DNA of 31,388 nt from assembly GCA_964538565.1 (NCBI GenBank), contig CAZIGW010000237.1, positions 1 to 31,388 of the forward strand. Reading direction: 5' to 3'. Below, one piece after another: positions 24,063 through 31,388 of this stretch. This stretch comes from CAYVBN01 sp964538565 (GTDB lineage Bacteria > Pseudomonadota > Alphaproteobacteria > Rhizobiales > Xanthobacteraceae). The notes below the pieces were generated by a model. It saw nothing but the letters and a program-made list of their open reading frames with translations. It ran no database searches and was not told where the DNA came from. Position 1 is the first letter of the stretch; every line of letters starts with the position of its first letter. Position numbers and translations under genes: made by a program.

Positions 24063-24473
24063 CTGGGCGTCCCCTACCCATTCGACTTCACACGCTGGAG
24101 GCCCCGTCGGCGAATCGTTTCCCTAGTAGGACGCCAGACAACCGAGGCCCTCTCGGGACTCAAATATGTTGAAGTCATGACGCCCCGTGTGTACGCGTTT
24201 CTTCTTCTTGGGCACTCTCCTTACCATAGAACCGCCAGCATCTTCCAGGTACCCCATTTAAGGTTACCAGCCCTGCGCTATTACTGTACCTCTACTGGCA
24301 TGATTATCCGTCCGACGGTACAACGCTGCGCCCGCGGCAGCGTTCCATTGTGATGCCCGAAAACGTCACGTTATCGTCTTGTTTCGGACAGGTTTGCGGA
24401 TTGGGCTGATTCGGGACTGGGGGACGGCAGTCACGGGGGCCTTCGCGACACGTCGGCCGCGAAGGGGGAAGCG
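24063..24473. promoter_or_regulatory. Divergent 411-bp regulatory region
   Basis: This gap between the two divergent membrane-protein genes is more AT-rich than its surroundings. It holds an EcfG-type motif pointing left (24322-24346), a perfect palindrome AACGT-C-ACGTT (24363-24373), and a possible rightward promoter, TTGTGA (24348-24353) with TTATCG (24372-24377) at 18 bases. The leftward leader would be unusually long, about 250 bases. Confidence 0.45.
24322..24346 (-). promoter_or_regulatory. EcfG-type promoter motif facing pair member A
   Basis: On the minus strand GGAAC (24346-24342) is followed after exactly 16 bases by CGTT (24325-24322). The spacer contains the inverted repeat AACGCTGC/GCAGCGTT, so a hairpin is an alternative reading. 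It is the second perfect match of this consensus found in the intergenic parts of the window. Confidence 0.5.
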
Positions 24474-25424
24474 ATGCGATACCCGGCAACGTTGGCCATG
24501 CTCGCCGGCCTGGTGGTGCTCGGCGCCCGCGACCAGGCGCGCGCGTCCTGCGAGGGGCGGCTGTTGTGCACCGAATTCAAGGACCCGCCGACCCGGCAGG
24601 AAGTCGTCGTCGCGCCCGCGAAGGTTCGCACCGCGACCTCCGAGCGGGTTCGCTCGGCCGGCGCCGAGCCGCGCCAGCACGCCCGACGACGCACGCATGG
24701 CCGCCCCCATGCGGCCATCCATCGAAAATCCCGCCAGGAGCGCCACAAGGAAGCGCCGGTCCGCGCCGCCGCGCCTGCGAGTTCGCGTCCCGGCAGGGCG
24801 CATCCGGAGGCGGGCGTCGGCGACGCCGCCGTCGCCGACCCGGCGCTCGCCGCCGTGCAGGACGCCGTTCTGCCGCCGGGGCCGCCAAGTGCGAAATTCG
24901 TGGTCGAGGACGGGTTCAACGTCATCGCCGCCGAATCCTCGGACGATCCCGAGCAGCAGGCGCTGTTCGCGTTGCGCTACCTCGCCAACCGGGCCGACAC
25001 CGTGGCGTCGGAGACGGCCGTCGCCGCCGCGCCCGCCGGCCTGGGACAAAACGCGCCTTCGCCCGAGCCGGACGCCGCCGCGGACCTCGCCGCGCCGCAT
25101 CGTTCGATGCTGATCGACCTCGCCGCCGCCCTTGCGGGCGCGATCGCGATCGCCGCCGCTTTCACGGTGTTCGCCGGCCGGCCGATACGCATGCGCCGGC
25201 GGTTCGCACAGGAGCGCTGGCAATACGACGCGGCTTTGTCGCGCTCGATCCGCGGACGCATTCGGGATGCCTGGTGGAGCGCCCGCGCCGCGGTCGGGTT
25301 GGCGTCGGCGACCCGCGCGGCGCCGTTCGTGCCGGGGCGTCTGCCGCACTGGCGCGACGCACGGCCGCGCGTGTCCCGCGCCTCGATGGGCCGGAGCCTC
25401 GCGAGGAGCCGAAGCGGGCCCTGA
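24474..25424 (+). CDS. Exported single-span membrane protein, unknown (pair member B)
   Basis: The 316-residue product has a signal peptide (MRYPATLAMLAGLVVLGARDQARA), a short Cys head (SCEGRLLCTEFKDPPT), a long basic Ala/Arg/His low-complexity stretch, the segment KFVVEDGFNVIAAES, one membrane helix (LIDLAAALAGAIAIAAAFTVFA), and an Arg-rich tail (RPIRMRRRFAQERWQYDAALSRSIRGRIRDAW). The start has a strong ribosome-binding site (AAGGGGGAAGCG). The order signal peptide, Cys head, linker, [VED]D-x-[WF]-NVI motif, membrane helix, basic tail is shared with the divergent gene at 23145-24062. No known family is recognised. It converges with the RND gene. Confidence 0.65.
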   Translation: MRYPATLAMLAGLVVLGARDQARASCEGRLLCTEFKDPPTRQEVVVAPAKVRTATSERVRSAGAEPRQHARRRTHGRPHAAIHRKSRQERHKEAPVRAAAPASSRPGRAHPEAGVGDAAVADPALAAVQDAVLPPGPPSAKFVVEDGFNVIAAESSDDPEQQALFALRYLANRADTVASETAVAAAPAGLGQNAPSPEPDAAADLAAPHRSMLIDLAAALAGAIAIAAAFTVFAGRPIRMRRRFAQERWQYDAALSRSIRGRIRDAWWSARAAVGLASATRAAPFVPGRLPHWRDARPRVSRASMGRSLARSRSGP

Positions 25425-25432
25425 GGCCGGGT

Positions 25433-25456
25433 GGCCGCCTGCCTGACGAGGCGGCC
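25433..25456. terminator. Hairpin between convergent genes
   Basis: GGCCGCC (25433-25439) and GGCGGCC (25450-25456) pair perfectly around a ten-base loop, just after the stop at 25424 and before the convergent RND stop at 25504. It could serve both transcripts; no U-run is present. Confidence 0.35.
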
Positions 25457-25503
25457 CGAACGTCTCTGCGGCGCGAGCCCGATCCGCGCGCAGCGCCGGT
25501 CGA

Positions 25504-28500
25504 CTACTCCGCCGCCTGCGAAAAGACCGGCGCCGTGGAGCCCGCGCGGGCCGGCTCGCCCGGTGCCGGCTCGTCCTTCTGGCCGATGAAGCGGCCGAAG
25601 ATCCGCCAGCCGAGCCGCGCGGCATCGTCGAGCACGGTGAAGATCGCCGGGACGAACACCAGCGACAGCATGGTCGAAACGATCAGGCCGCCGATGACGG
25701 CGATCGCCATGGGCGAGCGGAATTCGCCGCCGTCCCCGAAGGCGAACGCGGAGGGGAACATGCCGGCCACCATCGCGAGGGTGGTCATGATGATCGGCCG
25801 AGCGCGCTTGCGGCCGGCCTCGACCAGCGCCTCGAGCCGGGACGCGCCGCGCCCCATTTCCTCGACCGCGAAGTCGATCAGCATGATGGCGTTCTTGGTG
25901 ACGATCCCCATCAGCATCAGCACGCCGATGACCACCGGCAGGCTCATCGGCCGGTCGGTGAGCAAGAGGCCGATGATGGCGCCGCCGATCGACAACGGCA
26001 GCGACAGCAGGATCGTGACCGGCAGCACGAAACTGCCGAACAGCAGGATGAGGACCGCGTAGACCATCATCAGCCCGGCCCCCATGGCGGCCGAAAACTG
26101 GTCGAAGACCTCCTGCATGATCTCGACGTCGCCGAACTGCCGGAGCTCCACGCCGGGCGGGAGGTTCTTGGCGGCCGGCAGCGCATAGATCGCGTCGAGC
26201 GCCTCGCCCAGCGGGTGATCGCCCGAGAGGTCGGCCTCGATCGTGACCCGGCGGGTGCGGTCGTAGCGGTTGATGGCGGTCGGACCGCGCGACATGTCGA
26301 AGCGCGCGACCGTTGCGAGCGGCACCGCGCCGCCGCTCGCGGTCGCCACGCGCAGCGATTCCAGGAGGCCGATGTCGCCGCGCGCATCGCGATCGAGTTG
26401 CACCCGGATCGGGATCAGCCGGTCGCCAGCGTTGAATTTCGGCAGGTTCGCGTCGATGTCGCCGAGCGTCGCAACCCGGATCGTCTCCGAGAGCGCCTCG
26501 GTCGAGACCCCGAGATCGGCTGCAAGCTGCGCCTTCGGAGTGATGCGCAATTCCGGCCGGTCGAGCTCGGCGGTGGACATCGGGTTTTCGAGCATCGGCA
26601 GGCGCCGCATCTCGCTCGCGATGCGATCGGCCGTCTCGTTGATCGCCTTGATGTCGGTGCCGGCGACCACGAGCTGCAGATCGCGCTGCCCGTTGTCGCG
26701 GAGGAACCAGCAACGAATGTCCGGCATGTCGGAGATCGCGCGCGCCATCAGCACCTGCAGCTCCTTCTGCGTGGCCTTGCGCTTGCTCTTGTGCACCAGG
26801 TTGATGACCAGCGTGGCCTTGCGCACTTCCGCGGCGCCGCCGAGAATCTGGCCGCCGTAGACGAGCACGGATTTCACCTCGGGAAACGCGCGCAGCCGGT
26901 TGGTGAGCTCGCGGGTCACCCGGTCGGTGTCCGACAGGCGCGAGCCGGGCGGAAGCTCGACGGCGAGCAGCGTGCGCGAAAGATCCTCGGCCGGCAGGAA
27001 CCCCGAGGGCAGCAGCTTGGTCGAGGCGATCGAAGCGACGAACAACGACAGGCCGACCGCGAGCGTGATCCAGCGGTGGCGCACCGACCAGCGAACGACG
27101 CGCGTGTAGGCGCGCATCAGCGGTCCCTCACCGCGCACCGGCTCGTCGTGCGAACGCAGGAAATATGCGGCGATGACGGGCGTGACGAGCCGCGCCACGA
27201 GCAGCGAGAACAGGACCGCGACCGCCACCGTCAGCCCGAACTGGCGGAAATACTGGCCGGCAATCCCGCCCATGAAGCTGACGGGCGAGAACACCGCGAC
27301 GATCGTCATGGAGATCGCGATCACCGCGAGGCCGATTTCGTCGGCCGCCTCGAGCGAGGCGCGGTAGGCCGACTTGCCCGAACGCATGTGGCGCACGATG
27401 TTCTCGATTTCCACGATCGCATCGTCGACCAGGATTCCCGTCACCAGCGTGATGGCGAGCAGGCTGACAAGGTTGAGCGAGAAGCCGAGCACGCCGATCG
27501 CCCAGAACGTGGGAATGGCCGACAGCGGCAAGGCGACCGCGGACACGATCGTGGCGCGGATGTCGCGCAGGAACAGGAAGACGACGATCACGGCGAGGGC
27601 CGCGCCTTCGATCAACGTCTCCATGGCGGAGTGGTAGTTGCCGATGGTGCTGTCGACCTGCGTGTCGACCTTGACGAGCTCCACCTCCGGATGGGCCGCC
27701 TGGATCTTGGCGATGCGCTGCGCCACGAGCTCGGACACGCCCGTGTCGCTCGCGCCCTTGGCGCGGCTCACCCCGAAGGCGACGATCGGCCGGCCGTCGA
27801 GCCGGGCAAACATGCGCGCCTCGGCGGCCCCGTCCGTGACCGTGCCGAGCTCGTCGAGCCGCACCTTGCGCCCGCCCGGCAGGTAGATCGGCAGGGCGCG
27901 CAGGTCCTCGATCGAGCGCGCTCCGGCCAGCGTGCGAATGGCCTGCTCCTGATCGGCGATTTCCCCGCGGCCGCCGGCGAGGTCGACGTTGGTCGCCCTC
28001 ACCTGCCGGCTGACGTCGGCCGCGGTCACGCCGAGCGCGAGCAGCTTGCGCGGGTCGAGCGAGATGCTGATTTCCCGATCGACGCCGCCCGAACGGGTGA
28101 CGCCGCCGACGCCCTTGATGCTTTGCAGGTCGCGCGCCACGACGTCGTCGACGAACCAGGACAGGTCCTCCACCGACATGGTGGGCGCGGACGCCGCGTA
28201 GGTCACGATCGGCAGGCCTTCGATGTCGATGCGCTGGATGATCGGCTCGTCGATCGTCCTCGGCAGATCCGTACGGATCTTGGCGATCTGGTCCTTCACG
28301 TCGTTGAGGGCGCGGTCGACGTTCGTGCCGATGTAGAAGCGCACGGTCGTCACCGAGGACCCGTCGGACACGGCTGAGAGAATGTGCCAGATGCCGTTGA
28401 CGCCCGCGATCGCGTCCTCGACCTTCTTGGTCACCTGCGTTTCAAGTTCGCCCGGCGCCGCGCCCGACTGCGTGACCGTAACCTGCACGATCGGAATGTC

Positions 28501-28626
28501 GATGTTGGGAAAGCGGGTGATCGGCAGCGAGCGGAAGCTCATGATGCCGAGGATGCCGAGCAGAAGGAAGGCGACGATCGCCGGCATCGGCGTCCGGATC
28601 GACCAGGCGGAGATGTTGAGTCTCAT
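25504..28626 (-). CDS. RND-family efflux pump inner-membrane transporter
   Basis: This 1040-residue protein is a proton-driven hydrophobe/amphiphile efflux (HAE)-type RND transporter with 12 membrane helices and two large periplasmic loops. It opens MRLNISAWSIRTPMPAIVAFLLLGILG, followed by the family LPITRFPNIDIPIVQVTVTQSGAAPGELE. The proton-relay aspartates on helix 4 are present (GILVDDAIVEIENIVRHM), and the matching second-half stretch is MGIVTKNAIMLIDFAVEEMGRG. Length is normal. Its start overlaps the adaptor gene's stop by four bases (ATGA), so the two are translationally coupled. No outer-membrane channel gene is in the operon; tolC at 3645-5069 is a candidate. Substrate is unknown. Confidence 0.95.
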   Translation of the reverse strand: MRLNISAWSIRTPMPAIVAFLLLGILGIMSFRSLPITRFPNIDIPIVQVTVTQSGAAPGELETQVTKKVEDAIAGVNGIWHILSAVSDGSSVTTVRFYIGTNVDRALNDVKDQIAKIRTDLPRTIDEPIIQRIDIEGLPIVTYAASAPTMSVEDLSWFVDDVVARDLQSIKGVGGVTRSGGVDREISISLDPRKLLALGVTAADVSRQVRATNVDLAGGRGEIADQEQAIRTLAGARSIEDLRALPIYLPGGRKVRLDELGTVTDGAAEARMFARLDGRPIVAFGVSRAKGASDTGVSELVAQRIAKIQAAHPEVELVKVDTQVDSTIGNYHSAMETLIEGAALAVIVVFLFLRDIRATIVSAVALPLSAIPTFWAIGVLGFSLNLVSLLAITLVTGILVDDAIVEIENIVRHMRSGKSAYRASLEAADEIGLAVIAISMTIVAVFSPVSFMGGIAGQYFRQFGLTVAVAVLFSLLVARLVTPVIAAYFLRSHDEPVRGEGPLMRAYTRVVRWSVRHRWITLAVGLSLFVASIASTKLLPSGFLPAEDLSRTLLAVELPPGSRLSDTDRVTRELTNRLRAFPEVKSVLVYGGQILGGAAEVRKATLVINLVHKSKRKATQKELQVLMARAISDMPDIRCWFLRDNGQRDLQLVVAGTDIKAINETADRIASEMRRLPMLENPMSTAELDRPELRITPKAQLAADLGVSTEALSETIRVATLGDIDANLPKFNAGDRLIPIRVQLDRDARGDIGLLESLRVATASGGAVPLATVARFDMSRGPTAINRYDRTRRVTIEADLSGDHPLGEALDAIYALPAAKNLPPGVELRQFGDVEIMQEVFDQFSAAMGAGLMMVYAVLILLFGSFVLPVTILLSLPLSIGGAIIGLLLTDRPMSLPVVIGVLMLMGIVTKNAIMLIDFAVEEMGRGASRLEALVEAGRKRARPIIMTTLAMVAGMFPSAFAFGDGGEFRSPMAIAVIGGLIVSTMLSLVFVPAIFTVLDDAARLGWRIFGRFIGQKDEPAPGEPARAGSTAPVFSQAAE

Positions 28627-29867
28627 TTCGCCGCTTCCCGTTCGGCCGAGGCCGCCGTCACCGGACGCACCTCGTCGCCCTCGCGCAGGAAGGGGGCCGC
28701 GCGCACGACCACGAGTTCACCGGCCTTCAGGCCGGAGCGCACCTCGGTGAAATCGCCGTTGGTGGTGCCGGCCGTCACCGCGCGCAGCCCGACCCGGCGG
28801 TTCTCGACCACCTGGACGCTGTCGACTCCGTCGGCGCGGGTGACCGCCGTCGAGGGCACGCCCACGCTCGTCCGGCGTGCGACCTCGATCGTGCCGCTCG
28901 CGAACGCGCCGATGCGCGCCGCCGTCTCCTTCGGCAGGGCGATCCGGACCTTGCCGAGCCGCGAGGTCTTGTCGACCTCGCTCGAAATCAGCCGGATGCG
29001 TCCCGCCAGCGGCGTGGCGAGACCCGGGATGGTGATCTTCGCCGTCATGCCGAGCGCAAGGCGCGTGAGCGAATCCTCCGGCACCTCCGCCTCGAGGTCG
29101 ACGGCGCCGTCCTCGATGATGCGAAACAGCGGCTCGCTCGAGCCCATCGCCAAGGCGCCGAGACGCGCGGTGCGGCGGCTGACGATTCCGGCGACCGGGG
29201 CCTTGACCTCGGTGCGCCCGATGCGAACGAGCAGTTCCCGCCGCTCGGCCTGGCGGCTCGTCTTGTCGGCCTGCGCGACCGCGAGCGCGCTCCTGGCCGC
29301 CTCGACCTGCGCCTGCGCCGCACGCGCGGCGGCCACGCGCTGGTCGAGGGTCGCCTGCGTGACGATCGAGAGATCGAGCTTGCGGGCGCGGGCGAGATCG
29401 GCCGAGGCCTGGGCGGAGGTCGCCTCGAACTGGTCGATCTGACTTCGCGCCTGAGCGATCGCCGCGTCGGCGCGGGCAAGCGCGGCGTCGTTCTGTGCCA
29501 GCAGTGCGTCGAGCTGGCTGCGGTCGAGCCGCGCCAGCACCTGTCCGCGTTCGACATGATCGCCGTCCTCGGCGAGCACGTCCACGATGCGGAGTCCGTC
29601 GATTTGCGCGCCCACCATCGCCTCTTCGCGCGCGACGAGCGTTCCGGACACGAACAGCCGGTCGGTGAACGCACGCTCGCGCGCCTCGGCCACCGTCACC
29701 ACGGGGGCGAGCGGCGTGCGATGCGCCACGATCGCCGCTCCGGCCTCGCTCGGCTCGCCCACCGTGAGCGCGTCGCCCAGCCGGTGGTGCGTCAGCAATC
29801 CGGCGGCCCCGCCCAACCCCGCCACCACGCCGCCGATCAGCAGAAACCGCGTCAGATTCGGCTTCAT
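28623..29867 (-). CDS. RND efflux periplasmic adaptor (MFP) subunit
   Basis: This membrane-fusion protein links the RND pump to an outer-membrane channel. The 414-residue product begins with a membrane anchor (MKPNLTRFLLIGGVVAGLGGAAGLL). It then has the split lipoyl/biotinyl domain (GTLVAREEAMVGAQIDGLRIVDVLAEDGDHVERGQVLARLD and later RTEVKAPVAGIVSRRTARLGALAMG), a long alpha-hairpin (ALLAQNDAALARADAAIAQ through SRQAERRELLVR), and beta-barrel and proximal domains (VPEDSLTRLALGMTAKITIPG). It overlaps both the upstream tetR gene and the downstream RND gene by four bases each. Confidence 0.94.
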   Translation of the reverse strand: MKPNLTRFLLIGGVVAGLGGAAGLLTHHRLGDALTVGEPSEAGAAIVAHRTPLAPVVTVAEARERAFTDRLFVSGTLVAREEAMVGAQIDGLRIVDVLAEDGDHVERGQVLARLDRSQLDALLAQNDAALARADAAIAQARSQIDQFEATSAQASADLARARKLDLSIVTQATLDQRVAAARAAQAQVEAARSALAVAQADKTSRQAERRELLVRIGRTEVKAPVAGIVSRRTARLGALAMGSSEPLFRIIEDGAVDLEAEVPEDSLTRLALGMTAKITIPGLATPLAGRIRLISSEVDKTSRLGKVRIALPKETAARIGAFASGTIEVARRTSVGVPSTAVTRADGVDSVQVVENRRVGLRAVTAGTTNGDFTEVRSGLKAGELVVVRAAPFLREGDEVRPVTAASAEREAAK

Positions 29868-30505
29868 CGTTCGCTCTCCCCGCCCTTCCCTGCGAAGGGA
29901 CGCACGGCCCCGCTGAACACCGCGCCGATGAGGCCGAGCGCCAGCGCGACTTCCGCCTCGCCGTCGAAGTCCGGCTCGAGCGCCCGGCGCTTGAACAGCC
30001 CGGCGCCGATCGTCAGGATCGCGCGCGCGGCGAAATCCTCGTCGACGTCGGCCGCAGCGACGCCCTGCCGCTTCGCTCCGGCAACCACCGCCTTGAGCCC
30101 GCGGCGCAGCTCGGCGTCGAGCGAACGGCCTATTTCGGCGATCTGCGGATTGCGCGCGCACTCGGCCCAGATCTCGACGATGAGCTGGAAGCATTCGCGC
30201 GGCTCGTGCACGAGATGCTTGCGCAACAATTGCGCGACCGCGGCCAGGATGTCCTCGGAGACGGCGAGCGTGCCGAAATCGGCGGCAAGCTCCGCCTGGT
30301 CGCGGGCGCACAGCCCGGCCACGATGGCGTCCTTTGAGGGGAAGTAGCGATAAAGGTTGCCCGGGCTCATCCCGGCCGCCGCGGCCACGTCCTGCATGGT
30401 CGCGACGTGGAAGCCCCGTTGCGCGAAGATCCGTTCGGCCGCCGCCAGGATGCGCGCCTGCGGATCGGAGTCGGTGACCGCCGCGCGGATCGCCCCCACG
30501 ATCAT
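29864..30505 (-). CDS. TetR-family repressor of the efflux operon
   Basis: The 213-residue regulator has an N-terminal TetR DNA-binding domain: ARILAAAERIFAQRGFHVATMQDVAAAAGMSPGNLYRYFPSKDAIV, with a helix-turn-helix ending in the typical GNLYRYFPSK. The C-terminal part (FQLIVEIWAECARNPQIAEIGRSLDAELRRGLKAVV, then FAARAILTIGAGLFKRRAL) is the ligand-binding and dimer domain, resembling regulators of the AcrR/YdhM type. It heads the operon and its stop overlaps the adaptor start (ATGA). A perfect palindrome lies 15 bp ahead of its start, so it very likely represses itself and the pump until a ligand binds. Confidence 0.93.
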   Translation of the reverse strand: MIVGAIRAAVTDSDPQARILAAAERIFAQRGFHVATMQDVAAAAGMSPGNLYRYFPSKDAIVAGLCARDQAELAADFGTLAVSEDILAAVAQLLRKHLVHEPRECFQLIVEIWAECARNPQIAEIGRSLDAELRRGLKAVVAGAKRQGVAAADVDEDFAARAILTIGAGLFKRRALEPDFDGEAEVALALGLIGAVFSGAVRPFAGKGGESER

Positions 30506-30519
30506 GATGGTCCCCAGGT

Positions 30520-30541
30520 TGAGAATGAACGTTCATTCTCA
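30520..30541 (-). promoter_or_regulatory. Perfect 22-bp palindromic operator of the tetR-RND operon
   Basis: The half-site TGAGAATGAAC (30520-30530) is followed directly by its reverse complement GTTCATTCTCA (30531-30541). Its position 15 bp before the tetR start codon is that of an autoregulatory TetR operator. The embedded GAATGAACGTTCATTC core resembles operators of AcrR-type regulators. The rest of the gap to 30735 shows no gene. Confidence 0.85.
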
Positions 30542-30735
30542 TTGCGGCCAATTGTGTCGTTTTGGCGCCGCCATCGGGGCGGGCGGGTGCGCCCCGATGC
30601 CGCACTGCAGCAAGTCCCTGGCTGACGCGGGTTTTGCCGCACCCCCCGCCGCCGCTCGGGCTTCGTGCCCGGCAGCGATCGCGCCCGCCATGTCCCCGGC
30701 TGGCGATTCGCGCCGGTTCGCCCGGACGGCTCCTT

Positions 30736-31388
30736 CTATGCGGCCACGTGCTTGAGCCAGCTCCCCTGGCGCTTCAGCAGGTCGCGATAAGGGCCTGGCC
30801 GGGCGGCGAGTTCGTCGGGGGTCCCATCCTGGATGACGCGGCCGCGGTGCAGCACGACGATGCGATCGAAGCTGCGCAGGGTCGAGAGACGATGCGCGAT
30901 CGCGATCACGGTGCGCCGGCGCATCAGGCGGATCAGCGCGTCCCGGATCGCCTCCTCCGACTGGCTGTCGAGCGCGGAGGTCGCCTCGTCGAGCAGCAGG
31001 ATCGGAGCGTCCTTGAGGAACGCGCGCGCAATGGCGATGCGCTGGCGCTGGCCCCCGGACAGCTTCACTCCGCGGTCGCCCACGATGGTGGCAATGCCGT
31101 TCGGGAGCGCGTCGATGAAATCTCCGCAGCGCGCCGCCGCGGCCGCATCCAGCACCTCCTGGTCGGACGCATCGGGCCGCCCGTAGCGGATGTTCTCCAT
31201 GACCGAGCGGTGGAAGAGCGAGACATCCTGCGGCACGACCGCGATCGCCTGGCGCAGGCTTTACTGCGTCTCCCGCGTGATGTCCTGGCCGCCGATGAGG
31301 ATGCGGCCGTCCTGCACGTCGTAGTAGCGCTGCAGCAGTGCGAACAAGGTCGATTTTCCGCTGCCGGATTCACCGACGAGGCCGATGC
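30736..31388 (-). pseudogene. ABC exporter ATP-binding domain with in-frame stop (partial)
   Basis: The frame running in from the window edge encodes the nucleotide-binding domain of an exporter-type (ABCB/MsbA-like) ABC transporter. Walker A is LVGESGSGKSTLFALLQRYY, then DVQDGRILIGGQDITRETQ, then a TAA stop (31263-31261), and the same frame continues SLRQAIAVVPQDVSLFHRS with the Q-loop, signature VKLSGGQRQRIAIARAF, Walker B ILLLDEATSALDSQ, H-loop AHRLST and a natural end at 30736. Relatives commonly have Glu or Ala before SLR, so one base change (GAA to TAA) would explain it. Either the gene is broken, giving an ATPase cut before its Q-loop, or this is a sequencing error. The membrane domain is outside the window. 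Confidence 0.8.

Noticed and set aside
24123..24227. 34-codon minus-strand ORF starting MVRRVPKKKKRV in the divergent region
   Set aside because: It has no convincing ribosome-binding site and no recognisable domain. The Lys run comes from a short purine-rich tract. It could be real only if a transcript from the 24322 motif were translated.

Overview
The window is high-GC alphaproteobacterial chromosome, most likely Hyphomicrobiales (Rhizobiales) of the Nitrobacteraceae/Xanthobacteraceae type. The reasons are the pcm-tolC-popZ-valS gene order, a DUF1127 protein, EcfG-type promoter motifs, single-domain response regulators, and the palindromic repeat with GAGCATGATC/GATCATGCTC ends that is common in this group. 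This placement is inference from gene content; no 16S is present.

Region 1 (1-6306): on the minus strand lie pcm, tolC, popZ and the 5' part of valS, with a plus-strand MFS transporter between popZ and valS. A tRNA-Cys(GCA) follows. Region 2 (6307-8451) is accessory: a frame-shifted remnant of a Bug/TctC receptor directly behind the tRNA, then a solitary KAP-type P-loop ATPase that looks more AT-rich than its surroundings. Region 3 (8636-12611): a GT4 glycosyltransferase, a divergent YbhN/MprF-type flippase-like membrane protein, two exported small proteins, and a DUF1127 gene with a duplicated operator-like element.

Region 4 (12828-15214): tRNA-Asn(GTT); two tandem single-domain response regulators behind a perfect EcfG-type promoter motif (GGAAC-N16-CGTT), the second lacking the conserved lysine; and three small exported or anchored proteins on the minus strand. 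Region 5 (15327-21646): an OmpR-type regulator and histidine kinase upstream of a tripartite tricarboxylate transporter (tctC-tctB-tctA) and a DoxX protein. Exact tandem 10-bp repeats, the form typical of OmpR-family sites, occur in front of both the regulator gene and the transporter operon.

Region 6 (21730-25424): two tandem palindromic repeats between convergent genes, a receiver protein with an unknown C-terminal domain, a small hypothetical, and a divergent pair of membrane proteins of the same unusual layout, one with a second EcfG-type motif upstream. Region 7 (25504-30541): a tetR-MFP-RND efflux operon with 4-base overlaps and a perfect palindromic operator. The window ends inside an ABC exporter ATPase that carries an in-frame stop between Walker A and the Q-loop.

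Most of the window is ordinary chromosome. The best leads for something undescribed are the lone KAP ATPase, the EcfG-linked receiver pair, the divergent membrane-protein pair, and the repeat-bearing regulator/tct locus.
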